From assembly GCF_026000575.1 (NCBI RefSeq), contig NZ_AP026910.1, forward strand, positions 248,001-312,000: a stretch of 64,000 nt of DNA. The letters are read 5' to 3'. Numbering within the stretch: position 1 is the first letter of the stretch; each line of letters opens with the position of its first letter. Positions 35,247-43,916 of this stretch are shown in pieces. The position numbers were made by a program, and so were the translations under genes. Under the pieces are notes generated by a model. That model was not told where the DNA came from. It was given only the letters and a program-made list of their open reading frames with translations, and did not search any database. The stretch comes from Rhodoluna sp. KAS3. GTDB lineage: Bacteria; Actinomycetota; Actinomycetes; Actinomycetales; Microbacteriaceae.

Positions 35247-36527
35247 CTAGAGTGGCTTCGCCGCCAACATGCGCTCAAGCGCAACCTTGGCGCCCTCGGC
35301 TACCTTTTCATCAACCACAATCTGGTTTACGACTTCGCCGGCAACCAAGCGTTCAAGCACCCAGGCTAGGTATCCAGGGTGAATTCGGTACATCGTTGAG
35401 CATGGGCAGACTACCGGGTCTAGGCAAAAAATGTTGTGCTGCGGAAACTCGGCTGCCAGGCGCTGAACCATGTTGATTTCGGTGCCGATGGCAAAAGTGG
35501 TTGGCTCGGTCGCAGCAATTACTGCCTTGCGAATGTAGTCGGTCGAGCCATACTCGTCGGCTGCATCAACAACCTCCATTGGGCTTTCCGGGTGCACAAT
35601 TACGCGAACACCTGGGTGCTCGGCGCGGGCCTTATCAATTTGAGCCACGCTGAAGCGCTTGTGCACAGAGCAGAAACCATTCCAAAGGACAACCTTGGCG
35701 TCGACCAGCTGCTGCTCGGTGTTGCCGCCAAGTGGCTTGCGACCCTGCCAAAGCGGCATTAGGTCGGTGCTAATGCCCATGGCTTTCGCTGTGTTTCGGC
35801 CAAGGTGCTGGTCCGGAAAGAACAGCACGCGCTGACCGCGCTCAAAAGCCCACTTCAGAACAATTGCCGCGTTTGAAGATGTGCAAACAATGCCGCCGTG
35901 CTCTCCGCAGAAAGCCTTTAGTGCTGCAGATGAATTCATGTAGGTCACCGGGATGATTGGCGCGCGACCCTCGGCATCTGGCTCGGTGCCGTAAATCTCC
36001 TCCAGTTGTTCCCAGGCCTGAGTGACCGAGTCAATATCAGCCATGTCAGCCATTGAGCAGCCGGCTGCAAGGTTTGGCAAAATTACCGCCTGGTCGTCAC
36101 CCGAGAGAATGTCCGCTGTTTCTGCCATGAAGTGCACACCGCAGAACACAATTGCCTTTGCCTCTGGGTGGGCCTTGGCGGCATTAGCCAATTGAAAAGA
36201 GTCACCCAGATAATCGGCGTGCTCAACAATTTCATCGCGCTGGTAAAAGTGCCCAAGAATCACAACCTGGTCACCCAAAGTTTTTTTAGCCGCGATGATG
36301 CGCTCGCGCAGCTCTTCATCGGATGCGGTTTTGTACTCGGCTGGCAAGGCGCCTTGCACTGGCGATCCGGTCGGAATCAAATCGCTGCTGGATGCTCCAG
36401 GGCCGTAGGCTGCTGGGCCACCGTCAAACTCCCACGGGCCCTTGGCTAGAGAAGGGCTGCAGGTTGAGTCTGAAGATTGCCCCTTCACAATTAGCTGGAT
36501 GCGCTGGTTGACCGATGCTGTGGTCAT
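35247..36527 (-). CDS. nadA: Quinolinate synthase
   Basis: NadA condenses iminoaspartate with dihydroxyacetone phosphate. The 426-residue product has ILGHFYQRDEIV, GVHFMAETADIL, the cluster cysteines within SMADMAD-linked AAGC, SSNA and DPVVCPCSTMYRI, and HPESPMEV. The extra N-terminal 60 residues and length fit the actinobacterial type. Its ATG overlaps the stop of nrtR by four bases, so transcription starts upstream of nrtR. Confidence 0.95.
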   Translation of the reverse strand: MTTASVNQRIQLIVKGQSSDSTCSPSLAKGPWEFDGGPAAYGPGASSSDLIPTGSPVQGALPAEYKTASDEELRERIIAAKKTLGDQVVILGHFYQRDEIVEHADYLGDSFQLANAAKAHPEAKAIVFCGVHFMAETADILSGDDQAVILPNLAAGCSMADMADIDSVTQAWEQLEEIYGTEPDAEGRAPIIPVTYMNSSAALKAFCGEHGGIVCTSSNAAIVLKWAFERGQRVLFFPDQHLGRNTAKAMGISTDLMPLWQGRKPLGGNTEQQLVDAKVVLWNGFCSVHKRFSVAQIDKARAEHPGVRVIVHPESPMEVVDAADEYGSTDYIRKAVIAATEPTTFAIGTEINMVQRLAAEFPQHNIFCLDPVVCPCSTMYRIHPGYLAWVLERLVAGEVVNQIVVDEKVAEGAKVALERMLAAKPL

Positions 36528-37210
36528 TGATTTTCTCCTGTGTTCGTCGCGCGGTAAAGCTGTGGTGGTCGGTGGCGGGTGCCGGCAAGTCGCTCTCCGG
36601 TAGGCTCCACCGAGCCTTCTGCCTCAACCAGGCGCCGAAAGTTTCCCGGGTCCAGTTGAATGTTGAGCACTGCTTCGTAGACCTCGCGAAGCTGCGCCAA
36701 GGTGAATAGTTCTGGCAAAAATAGGTGCGCAAGTTGGCTATATGCCAGCTTGTTTCGCAGTCGGTTCAGTGCGTATTCAACGATGATGTTGTGGTCAAAG
36801 GCCAGCTGCGGAAGTTCGTCAGCCCAGAACCATTGGACGTTCTCGCTCTCGATTGCTGCGCCCGCTTCATCGGTGCCGACCAGGGCCCAGTAGACAATCG
36901 ACACCACGCGGTCACTGAGCTTGCTGCCGGGGGAGCGGTCAAGGCTGCCGAATGCGTAGAGCTGCTCTAGGTAGCGCGGTTCAAGCCCGGTTGTCTCAAG
37001 CAGGTTTCGCGAGGCTGCGTGGCTAAGGTCCTCGGTGATTTTGAGTGGACCACCCGGCAGAGCCCATTGGTTTTCAAACGGGGCACGGATTCTCTTGACT
37101 AGCGGGAGGGCTAGTTTTAGCTCGCCGGTCTCGCAGGTGCGAAGGGTAAAAATGACGGTCGACACGGCAAGGTTCGGCGCCTCTAGTGGAGCCTGAGTTT
37201 GATCTGCCAT
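36524..37210 (-). CDS. nrtR: NrtR-type Nudix/winged-helix repressor of NAD synthesis
   Basis: The 228-residue product has an N-terminal Nudix domain and a C-terminal winged helix (FTLAQLREVYEAVLNIQLDPGNFRR), the NrtR arrangement. The catalytic Nudix box is altered: the REUxEE core reads RNLLET, which fits a sensor that binds but no longer hydrolyses ADP-ribose. It is the first gene of the nad operon and lies just downstream of a large inverted-repeat operator (37227-37280), so autoregulation is expected. Known NrtR proteins derepress in response to ADP-ribose-type ligands. Confidence 0.9.
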   Translation of the reverse strand: MADQTQAPLEAPNLAVSTVIFTLRTCETGELKLALPLVKRIRAPFENQWALPGGPLKITEDLSHAASRNLLETTGLEPRYLEQLYAFGSLDRSPGSKLSDRVVSIVYWALVGTDEAGAAIESENVQWFWADELPQLAFDHNIIVEYALNRLRNKLAYSQLAHLFLPELFTLAQLREVYEAVLNIQLDPGNFRRLVEAEGSVEPTGERLAGTRHRPPQLYRATNTGENQ

Positions 37211-37226
37211 TGCTCTGCCGGTCTAG

Positions 37227-37280
37227 TAAAAGTAAAAATGACACTAAGTAATTTATATCTTAGTGTCATTCTGACTTTTA
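37227..37280. promoter_or_regulatory. Double NrtR operator upstream of the nad operon
   Basis: Two 22-base arms (37227-37248 and 37259-37280) are inverted copies matching at 20 of 22 positions, separated by the AT-rich TAATTTATAT. Each arm contains TGACACTA or TAGTGTCA, the half-site type expected for actinobacterial NrtR boxes. The arms are long enough for two NrtR dimers. Only the nad operon reads away from it; the deaminase gene ends 22 bases beyond. Confidence 0.75.
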
Positions 37281-37301
37281 GTGCAAAAAACTAGGCGGCT
37301 C

Positions 37302-37772
37302 TTAGTCCTCGCCGATGTCTTCGTTCCACAGCGCATCATTAGCTTCGATGAATTCGCGCATGATTTCGATTAGGCCCGGGTCGTTGAGAACATGTACCTC
37401 GGCACCGTGCTCGGCGACCCAATCTTGGCCACCCATAAAGTTTTTATCGTCGCCCACAATTACTCGGCCGATGCCGAATTGGCGAATCAAGCCAGAGCAG
37501 TACCAGCATGGCGAAAGGCTGGTAGCAAGGGTCACGTTTTTGTAGCTGCGCTGGCGGCCAGCGTTTCTAAATGCACTGGTTTCTCCGTGCATCGAGGCAT
37601 CGCCGTCTTGAACTCGGCGGTTGCGCCCGCTGCCTAGCAGTCGGCCATCCTGGTCAAACAGGGCAGCACCGATAGGGATTCCGCCCTCGGCAAGACCGAG
37701 GTGGGCCTCGGCAATAGCAACTTGAAGTTTCTCTTCGTCAGTGGCGAAGATTTGTCCAACTTTAAATTCCAT
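37302..37772 (-). CDS. Cytosine deaminase, yeast Fcy1-like
   Basis: This converts cytosine to uracil. The 156-residue zinc deaminase has ligands His62 in MHGE (with catalytic Glu64) and Cys89 and Cys92 in SPCWYC. The spacing, GGIPIGAAL, and the C-terminal LWNEDIGED resemble the small yeast cytosine deaminase far more than the large bacterial CodA. The upstream permease on the same strand, 29 bases away, supports a pyrimidine-salvage pair. A guanine- or tRNA-adenosine deaminase is less likely because of the C-terminal signature. Confidence 0.85.
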   Translation of the reverse strand: MEFKVGQIFATDEEKLQVAIAEAHLGLAEGGIPIGAALFDQDGRLLGSGRNRRVQDGDASMHGETSAFRNAGRQRSYKNVTLATSLSPCWYCSGLIRQFGIGRVIVGDDKNFMGGQDWVAEHGAEVHVLNDPGLIEIMREFIEANDALWNEDIGED

Positions 37773-37801
37773 TGCCGAGGCCTCTCGATTTTCGGTTCGG
37801 A

Positions 37802-39172
37802 TTATTTCTTGTTCGTTGCCTTATAGATTACGAAGTAAAGCACCGCTGCCAGCACAAAACCAATCAGCGCGGTCCAGTCACCGTTTTCGGCACCTGGGCC
37901 GGTAAAGATTCCATAGAACTGCACGGTTGGCATCTCAGCCTTTGCGAATAGTGAAACCGCGGTCACAGTTGCCACAACAAAGGCAATCGGTCCGGCGATG
38001 TTTGAGTGCTTGGTTTCTTCTTTGATCAATTCATCGATGTTCTGACCCTTGCGCAGAATGCGGTCAACAACAAGAATCGCAACCCATGGGGCCAACCAGT
38101 AGCCCACGGTAAGTAGGAACAACTCGAAAATGAAGCGGAAGTTGTCTTCAACGGCAAAGTACGAGATACCGCCGCCGAGGACACCGGCTAGAACCACCAT
38201 GATTGCGCGGCGGGTCTTGAAGCCAAGCTTCACACCTGCTGCGATGAACGACATGGTTCCTGAGTAGATGTTTAGAACGTTTGCCGATACCGAACCGACT
38301 GCGATACCGATCAGAGTCAGTACTGCAAGTGCTGGCGGAAGGACCGCGGTGAAAGCGGTGGTTGGTAGACCTTCGCCGACAACGCCGCTCCAAGCGATGG
38401 CACCAACTGACATCAGCATGGTGGTTGCGGTGAAGTTACCGAGACCTGCTGCTAGTCCAACTGCCTTAGGTGAGGTGTTGGCCGGAAGGTAGCGGGTGAA
38501 GTCTGCGGCAAATGGGGTCCAGCCCTGGGTGTAACCGTAGGCAAGTGCAACACCAACGCTGAATGCGCCCCACTTGAAGTCTTCGGTTGGGCTCACGTCA
38601 TAGTGGCCCTGTGAAACGATCACGGCTGCAACGATGGCAAACACTACGGCTAGGTAGAAGAACGCGTAGCGCTCAAACTTCTGAATGAAGTTGTGGCCGA
38701 TGAAAGCTGCAATTACCTGAACCAAAATGATGATGGTGACCGAGGCTGCGACCGGGAAATTGGTCAGGGTGGTCAATGCAAAAGCACCAGAAGTGGTGTT
38801 TACGGCAAACCAGCCGATTCCGGCAACCAGAGTCGAGGTTCCGGCAGGCAAAATGTTGCCGCGCAAACCAAATGCCGAACGGCTAATGACCATCTGTGGC
38901 ACACCGTGGCGTGGTCCCCAGCTGCTGAACCAACCGTGGGTGATTGCGGCTAAACCGTTACCCAGAGCCAGAGCCAAAATGGCCTGCCACACGTTTAGAC
39001 CTGCAAAAACAGCAAGTGCACCGATAAAGATTGTTGCGAACTCAAGGTTCGGAGACGACCAGACAGTGAACAGATGCCACGCCTTGCCGTGACGCTCAGC
39101 CGCCGGAATTGGGGCTACGTCGTTGGTTTCGATTGAGGTTGCCTTTGCAGAGCCTGTAGATGTTTGAGACAT
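37802..39172 (-). CDS. NCS1-family cytosine/purine permease (CodB-like)
   Basis: The 456-residue protein has about twelve membrane helices and the NCS1 opening AAERHGKAWHLFTVWSSPNL, followed by GPRHGVPQMV-type and GWTPFAADFTRYLP motifs. It imports cytosine or a related nucleobase and pairs with the deaminase downstream. ATG 39172 gives the usual NCS1 N-terminus; an in-frame GTG 72 bases upstream is less likely. A TAAGTT box seven bases before the ATG suggests a leaderless message; no ribosome binding site is present. Confidence 0.9.
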   Translation of the reverse strand: MSQTSTGSAKATSIETNDVAPIPAAERHGKAWHLFTVWSSPNLEFATIFIGALAVFAGLNVWQAILALALGNGLAAITHGWFSSWGPRHGVPQMVISRSAFGLRGNILPAGTSTLVAGIGWFAVNTTSGAFALTTLTNFPVAASVTIIILVQVIAAFIGHNFIQKFERYAFFYLAVVFAIVAAVIVSQGHYDVSPTEDFKWGAFSVGVALAYGYTQGWTPFAADFTRYLPANTSPKAVGLAAGLGNFTATTMLMSVGAIAWSGVVGEGLPTTAFTAVLPPALAVLTLIGIAVGSVSANVLNIYSGTMSFIAAGVKLGFKTRRAIMVVLAGVLGGGISYFAVEDNFRFIFELFLLTVGYWLAPWVAILVVDRILRKGQNIDELIKEETKHSNIAGPIAFVVATVTAVSLFAKAEMPTVQFYGIFTGPGAENGDWTALIGFVLAAVLYFVIYKATNKK

Positions 39173-39288
39173 AAATGAAAACTTAGCGAGAAAATTCACA
39201 GCAAATTCACATTTTTCTAAAATTGCTCCGGTATTTACAAGCACTTAATAATCGCCAACGGCATTGGCCTAAGTAGTGTTTAAGCACC

Positions 39289-39951
39289 ATGACATATCAG
39301 GATGCATTGCTGGCGCCACTGGTTGCCGATGAGAGCCTGCTAATTGACTTTTTGACCAGGCACTTTGACCAAAAAACTGGCGAAGTAATCAAAACTGCGG
39401 TGTCGGTAGATAACTTGCCGGTTATCGCGCGACTCGAAAATGTTGGTTTTCAAGCCGGTCGCCAATTCAGCCAGGGCAAGATTCGCATGGTGCGCATGTC
39501 TTGTGACCGATACGACTTTGTTCGACTCATGGCTGAGACCAAAATGGCCGAGTTTCTAGATCTCACAATTTGGAGTTTTGCTTTTGACAGCGCAAAACGC
39601 AGGGCGGGTCTCTGCAATTACACCGATAAACGCATTTCGGTTTCGCGCTATTTGGTTGACATCCACACCCTTGACGAGACGATGCAGGTGGTGCTGCACG
39701 AGATAGCCCACGCAATCTGCGGAAAATCAGCCGGTCACGGCAAGCTTTGGCTGCGTACCGCAAAGCAGATTGGCTATCGTGCCGAAAAGTTCACCGGCCG
39801 TGAGATTGCCGAAGAAACTGCTGCCTGGATAGGAACCTGCCCGCAGGGTCATACCCACTATCGGTATCGGCGCCCCGCCCGAGAGTTAAGCTGCGGGGTG
39901 TGCGGCCGAGGTTTTTCTAAACGGCACCTGATTCAATGGCAACCACGATAA
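39289..39951 (+). CDS. SprT-like zinc metalloprotease-like protein
   Basis: Residues 75-220 form a SprT-like domain with HEIAH (His137, Glu138, His141), GHGKLW, then a C-terminal zinc ribbon (C-x2-GHTHYRYRR and CGVCGRGF). SprT-like proteins include DNA-protein crosslink proteases. The first 70 residues form an extra N-terminal segment I do not recognise. The gene is divergent from the permease and converges with crtEb, overlapping its end by 35 bases. Confidence 0.8.
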   Translation: MTYQDALLAPLVADESLLIDFLTRHFDQKTGEVIKTAVSVDNLPVIARLENVGFQAGRQFSQGKIRMVRMSCDRYDFVRLMAETKMAEFLDLTIWSFAFDSAKRRAGLCNYTDKRISVSRYLVDIHTLDETMQVVLHEIAHAICGKSAGHGKLWLRTAKQIGYRAEKFTGREIAEETAAWIGTCPQGHTHYRYRRPARELSCGVCGRGFSKRHLIQWQPR

Positions 39952-40792
39952 CAAACTGAGTGACCACAAAGCCGGCAAAAAAGTTCAACCAGATAAACCT
40001 CTTCCAGCCTCGGTTTGCCGTCTCGCAAGTTTCGTCGGTGATGTTCCAGTAACGACCCACAACCACCAGGTAAGGAATGGCTGCTATCGCGACCCAGGAC
40101 GCGTATTCACCAACCGCAAGCAGCAGCAGCCCAGCCAAGAGGTAAGCAACGAAGGCAAATCGCGTGGTGAACCGGGCGCCCGTTTTGGTCGCAATCGAGT
40201 CGATGTTGGCTTCGCGATCTGCCCGAACATCTTGCACCGCACCGAAGGCGTGAGAAGCAATGCCCCAAAGCCCGAAAGCCGCAATCAGAGCCAACAGTTT
40301 TGGGTCGGCCAAATCTGCCCCAGCCAGGGCGGCCGCAAAAACCATTGGCCCGACAAAATGCGCTGCAGAAGTTAGCGAATCTATAAATGGACGTTCCTTG
40401 AAACGCAGCCCTTTAGCGCTGTAGGCAACCACGGTAAATAGCACCAGCAATAACCAACCTGTCGATGCCGGGTTGCCAACCAACAGCAGATACGCCACAA
40501 ACGGAAGGCAGGTTAGAACGGCAGCCCAAATGGTCAGCCGGTGCCACTTCGGTGCCAAGAGGGCACCCTCGATACCGCCCTTTCGAGGGTTCCGCAGGTC
40601 ACTTTCATAATCAAAGACGTCGTTAATTCCATACATCAGCAGGTTGTAGGGAATCAAAAAGAACAGGGTTCCTAAAACAAACGTCGCATCAAAGGCCTGC
40701 GCTACCAGCAGATAGGTTGCGGCAAAGGGGTAGGCGGTGTTGATCCATGAAATGGGCCTAGAAGCCCAGAACAACTGCCTTATGGCCTCCAA
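39917..40792 (-). CDS. crtEb: Lycopene elongase, UbiA-type prenyltransferase
   Basis: The enzyme adds C5 units to lycopene on the way to C50 carotenoids. The 291-residue membrane protein has the UbiA aspartate motifs NDVFDYESD and DVRADREAN and about eight helices. The N-terminus FWASRPISWINTAYPF is typical of CrtEb. The start is unclear: TTG 40792 overlaps crtYf by 13 bases, while a TTG at 40774 has AAGG close upstream. It is the last gene of the crt operon. Confidence 0.9.
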   Translation of the reverse strand: MEAIRQLFWASRPISWINTAYPFAATYLLVAQAFDATFVLGTLFFLIPYNLLMYGINDVFDYESDLRNPRKGGIEGALLAPKWHRLTIWAAVLTCLPFVAYLLLVGNPASTGWLLLVLFTVVAYSAKGLRFKERPFIDSLTSAAHFVGPMVFAAALAGADLADPKLLALIAAFGLWGIASHAFGAVQDVRADREANIDSIATKTGARFTTRFAFVAYLLAGLLLLAVGEYASWVAIAAIPYLVVVGRYWNITDETCETANRGWKRFIWLNFFAGFVVTQFVIVVAIESGAV

Positions 40793-41076
40793 CGAAGGCC
40801 CCGCGTAATTTCAATGGCAATCGAAATCAATAGGGGAGCCACCAGCGAATAGGCAAAATCCTCGATAGGGGCGTAGCCAAGTTTGATTCCACTAATCATC
40901 GACTCGTCGTAAGCCACTATCCCGCTGCCAACAATCAGGTTGTCAAAAATGGCGGTGGCAACCAGCAATACAGCTGTTGCTAAACCAATTGCGCGCCAAG
41001 GTAATTTTTTGAACACCGGGATGCTGGCCAGCAAAACCGCACTGACAAAAATCAGGTTGAGTGTCAGATAGTTCAT
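40780..41076 (-). CDS. crtYf: Lycopene cyclase small subunit f (C50 type)
   Basis: This 98-residue protein has three membrane helices and the conserved APIEDFAY motif of heterodimeric actinobacterial cyclases. With CrtYe it forms the epsilon-type ring on the elongated lycopene. It overlaps crtYe by four bases. Which of the two subunits is e and which f follows from gene order and motif. Confidence 0.87.
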   Translation of the reverse strand: MNYLTLNLIFVSAVLLASIPVFKKLPWRAIGLATAVLLVATAIFDNLIVGSGIVAYDESMISGIKLGYAPIEDFAYSLVAPLLISIAIEITRGLRWRP

Positions 41077-41396
41077 TTGCCGGTCCTTCGGCCGAAAGCC
41101 TTAAGTAGCAAAAGGGCACTGTAGCTCAGCAAAATCAGAAAAAATACCTCTTCGAGGGGGAGCTCTTCAGACAGCAGGATGCCGGTTAGGTAGGGGGCGT
41201 TGCCTCTAAAGAAAATACCCAGGCTGATGCCGGCTAAGTCCCAGATCAAGAAAAACGTCACCGGCACCAAAATCATGCAAAGGTACCGCCTAGTTTTGGC
41301 AATCGCGAGTTGATACTTGAAATCCAGAGCCGCAAGGCCTCCGATAGAAAAAAGCAGCAGGCCTAGATAGACCAAACTCAACGAAGGCCCTTCCAT
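41073..41396 (-). CDS. crtYe: Lycopene cyclase small subunit e (C50 type)
   Basis: The 107-residue protein has three membrane helices and the LPLEEVFF motif of the cyclase family. It needs the following subunit for activity. The 5' end overlaps crtI by 19 bases, so translation is coupled within the operon. Beta- or gamma-cyclisation cannot be excluded from the sequence. Confidence 0.87.
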   Translation of the reverse strand: MEGPSLSLVYLGLLLFSIGGLAALDFKYQLAIAKTRRYLCMILVPVTFFLIWDLAGISLGIFFRGNAPYLTGILLSEELPLEEVFFLILLSYSALLLLKAFGRRTGK

Positions 41397-42979
41397 CCGT
41401 TCTCGGCAACCGGCTTGATTTCGTGCTTGATAGGTCCAGCTGATCGGTCATCGACTAGTCGCTTATAAACCAACTCAGCACCGATTAGACACATCGGAAG
41501 GCCGATACCCGGCAGGCTGTGGTGTCCGGCGTAGTAGAGGCCCTCAACCTTTTTGCTCTTGTTCTTTGGTCTAAAGAAGGCACTCTGGAACAGGGTGTGG
41601 GCCATACCAAGTGCGGTTCCCGACCAGGCATTCAGGTCATCAACAAAGTCTTTTGGTCCCATGGTGCGGCGAACCACAATTCGCTCGGCCAGATCTGGAA
41701 TCTCACACCACTCCGAAATCTGCTGGATGATGCGATCGGCCTCGGCCTCAAACTTGGCATCTCCAGCGCCGTTAATTCCACCGTTGCCAAGCTCAGGGTC
41801 GGCAGCGATTGGAACCAGCACAAATAGATTCTCGTAGCCCTCTGGAGCAACCGCTGGGTCGGTAATGCTAGGCGCGCAAATGTAGAGCGATGCCGGGTTA
41901 GGAATGACACTCTTGGCTTTTTGCTTGCGCTTTTCGGCTGGAGTGCGGAAGACCTCTTTGAAGTTCTTTGCCCAGTCATCCGAGTAGAGCAGGGTGTGGT
42001 GATCAAGTTGCGGCAGCTTGCCCTTAACGCCCAAGAACAAGAGCATGGCTGATGGGCCCGGAACCTTGTCTTCCCACCATTTTGCTGGCAGGGTCTGGTC
42101 TTTTGAATCAAGCAGCTGGGTCTCAATGTGGTGAAGGTCAGCGTTGCCCACGACCACATCGGCGCTGTAAAAAACCTCACCGACACTTACACCGGCAACG
42201 TGGCCGTCGATGGTCTGAATCTTGGTGACCTTGGAGTTGGTGTGAATCTCAACCCCGTGCTGCTTGGCTAGGCGCTCAATGGCCTCAATGACTGTGTAAA
42301 AACCACCCATTGGATAGAAGACTCCGACATTCATGTCTACGTGAGTCATCAGGTGGTACATGCTTGGGGTGTCGTAAGGAGATGCCCCCAAGAAAACTGC
42401 CGGAAAGTTCAAAATCTTGCGCAGTCTGGCGTCGGTAACGTGCTGGCCGGCAAATTTATCCAGTGGCATGATCAGGTGCTTGATAAAGCGGCCCGCACGC
42501 GCAAGAACCTCTGGGTGAACAAAAGATTTTGCGTTCTGAAAGTTGGTGTACAAAAAGTGCTTGATCGAGAGTTTGTAGGCATCTTCGGCTGAGTCGATGT
42601 AAGCCTGCAGGCGCTCGCCGGAGCCTGGTTCAATGGCGTCGAACAACACTTTGTTGTCAGCTAGGTTTTCACGAATGATCAGCTTGTCGCCAAATCCCTC
42701 GTTTCGAGTTTGGTAGGCCGGGTCAAGGCGCACCAGGTTGAGTTCTTGGCTGGCGCTGGTTCCCATCAGTTTGAAGAATTGGTCAAAAGCGTCTGGCATT
42801 AGGTACCAAGAAGGACCCATGTCGAATTTGAAGCCGTCTTTCTCCCAAATGTAGGCGCGGCCGCCAACCTTCTCACGCGCCTCGAGAAGGGTGACCTTCA
42901 TGCCAGCCTTGGCAAGCAGAGCGGCAGTTGCCAATCCCGCAATTCCGCCACCTACAACTACTGCAGTTTTTTGGGTCAT
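41378..42979 (-). CDS. crtI: Phytoene desaturase
   Basis: CrtI desaturates phytoene to lycopene. The 533-residue flavoprotein has the N-terminal FAD motif VVVGGGIAGLA, GGRAYIWEKDGFKFDMGPSWY, and the C-terminal bacterial carotenoid desaturase signature LYYAGHHSLPGIGLPM. ATG 42979 overlaps the crtB stop (TAATG); an upstream in-frame start at 43000 would lie inside crtB and is not needed. Confidence 0.95.
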   Translation of the reverse strand: MTQKTAVVVGGGIAGLATAALLAKAGMKVTLLEAREKVGGRAYIWEKDGFKFDMGPSWYLMPDAFDQFFKLMGTSASQELNLVRLDPAYQTRNEGFGDKLIIRENLADNKVLFDAIEPGSGERLQAYIDSAEDAYKLSIKHFLYTNFQNAKSFVHPEVLARAGRFIKHLIMPLDKFAGQHVTDARLRKILNFPAVFLGASPYDTPSMYHLMTHVDMNVGVFYPMGGFYTVIEAIERLAKQHGVEIHTNSKVTKIQTIDGHVAGVSVGEVFYSADVVVGNADLHHIETQLLDSKDQTLPAKWWEDKVPGPSAMLLFLGVKGKLPQLDHHTLLYSDDWAKNFKEVFRTPAEKRKQKAKSVIPNPASLYICAPSITDPAVAPEGYENLFVLVPIAADPELGNGGINGAGDAKFEAEADRIIQQISEWCEIPDLAERIVVRRTMGPKDFVDDLNAWSGTALGMAHTLFQSAFFRPKNKSKKVEGLYYAGHHSLPGIGLPMCLIGAELVYKRLVDDRSAGPIKHEIKPVAENGWKGLR

Positions 42980-43872
42980 TAAGGTACAACTCCGATCCAA
43001 GCTTTGATGAGAATTACAAGTTTTTTACCGTTTGAAACTCGTATTCGTTCGCTAATCAGAGTTTCGGCTGGTGTTGCCATGATCTTTCGGTTCAGTTCAT
43101 CAAAAAACATCTGCGCGGCCGCCACAGCTTTTCGTGAAGACTTAGGCAGTTTTTTTAGCACCGATGAACTCACTTTGAGATCTTCTTGGATGTCAACCAC
43201 CAATCGGTGTTTTTCTTCCTCGTTGAACGAGGCAACATTCACACCCGGAAAGTAGGACCGACCTAGTTTTTGAAAGTCAGCTGCCAGGTCTCGCAGAAAG
43301 TTAACCTTTTGGAACGCTGCACCAAGGGCGCGTGCGCCTCGAACAAATTCGGCTTTCTGGTGAGCGGTCAACTCGAGCTCCATGAGGTAAACCTCGAGGC
43401 ACATCAGACCAACTACTTCGGCCGAACCGTAAACATACTTATCAAAACCGGCCTGGTCATACGCGTGGTTATCGATGTCCATGCGCATTGAAGTGAAAAA
43501 CGGCTCAATAATCTCGCGCTTGATGCCGGCTAGGCGGGCGGTGTGGGCAAAGGCGTGCACCACCAAGTTGGTGCTGAATCCTGACTCAATGGCGAGGTAT
43601 GTTTCAGCTTCAAGTTGGTCAAGGGCCTTTTTCGTGTAGCCCAGCTGGGTGCCCTGCAGTGCTTCGTCGGCAGCGCCATCAACAATCTCATCGGCTACCC
43701 GCACCAGTGCGTAAATATTGCGAATGTGCACCCGGATTTGCTTGCCCACGAGCTTGGTCGCCCAACCAAAAGAGGTTGAGTAGGCACCGATTACTTCAGC
43801 GGCCGCAAGTTCAGCCGCGCGAGTGTACTGCTGCAGGCTGCTGGGCTTTTGTTTTCTGGCAATCAAATCCAC
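42979..43872 (-). CDS. crtB: Phytoene synthase
   Basis: CrtB joins two geranylgeranyl diphosphates to phytoene. The 297-residue product has the first aspartate-rich motif region VRVADEIVDG and the second NFLRDLAADFQKLGRSYFP. The start is GTG at 43872; GGAGG lies 12 bases upstream, somewhat far. It is the first gene of the crt operon and divergent from ilvD (44 bases). No geranylgeranyl diphosphate synthase gene is present in the window. Confidence 0.93.
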   Translation of the reverse strand: MDLIARKQKPSSLQQYTRAAELAAAEVIGAYSTSFGWATKLVGKQIRVHIRNIYALVRVADEIVDGAADEALQGTQLGYTKKALDQLEAETYLAIESGFSTNLVVHAFAHTARLAGIKREIIEPFFTSMRMDIDNHAYDQAGFDKYVYGSAEVVGLMCLEVYLMELELTAHQKAEFVRGARALGAAFQKVNFLRDLAADFQKLGRSYFPGVNVASFNEEEKHRLVVDIQEDLKVSSSVLKKLPKSSRKAVAAAQMFFDELNRKIMATPAETLISERIRVSNGKKLVILIKAWIGVVP

Positions 43873-43903
43873 TCCATTAGGCTACCTCCAACTGTGAGAA
43901 AGA

Positions 43904-43909
43904 TAGACT
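43904..43909 (+). promoter_or_regulatory. -10 box of ilvD, leaderless type
   Basis: TAGACT is followed by seven bases and the ilvD ATG. No ribosome binding site fits in that gap, so the message probably begins at the ATG. Confidence 0.5.
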
Positions 43910-43916
43910 TGAACGT

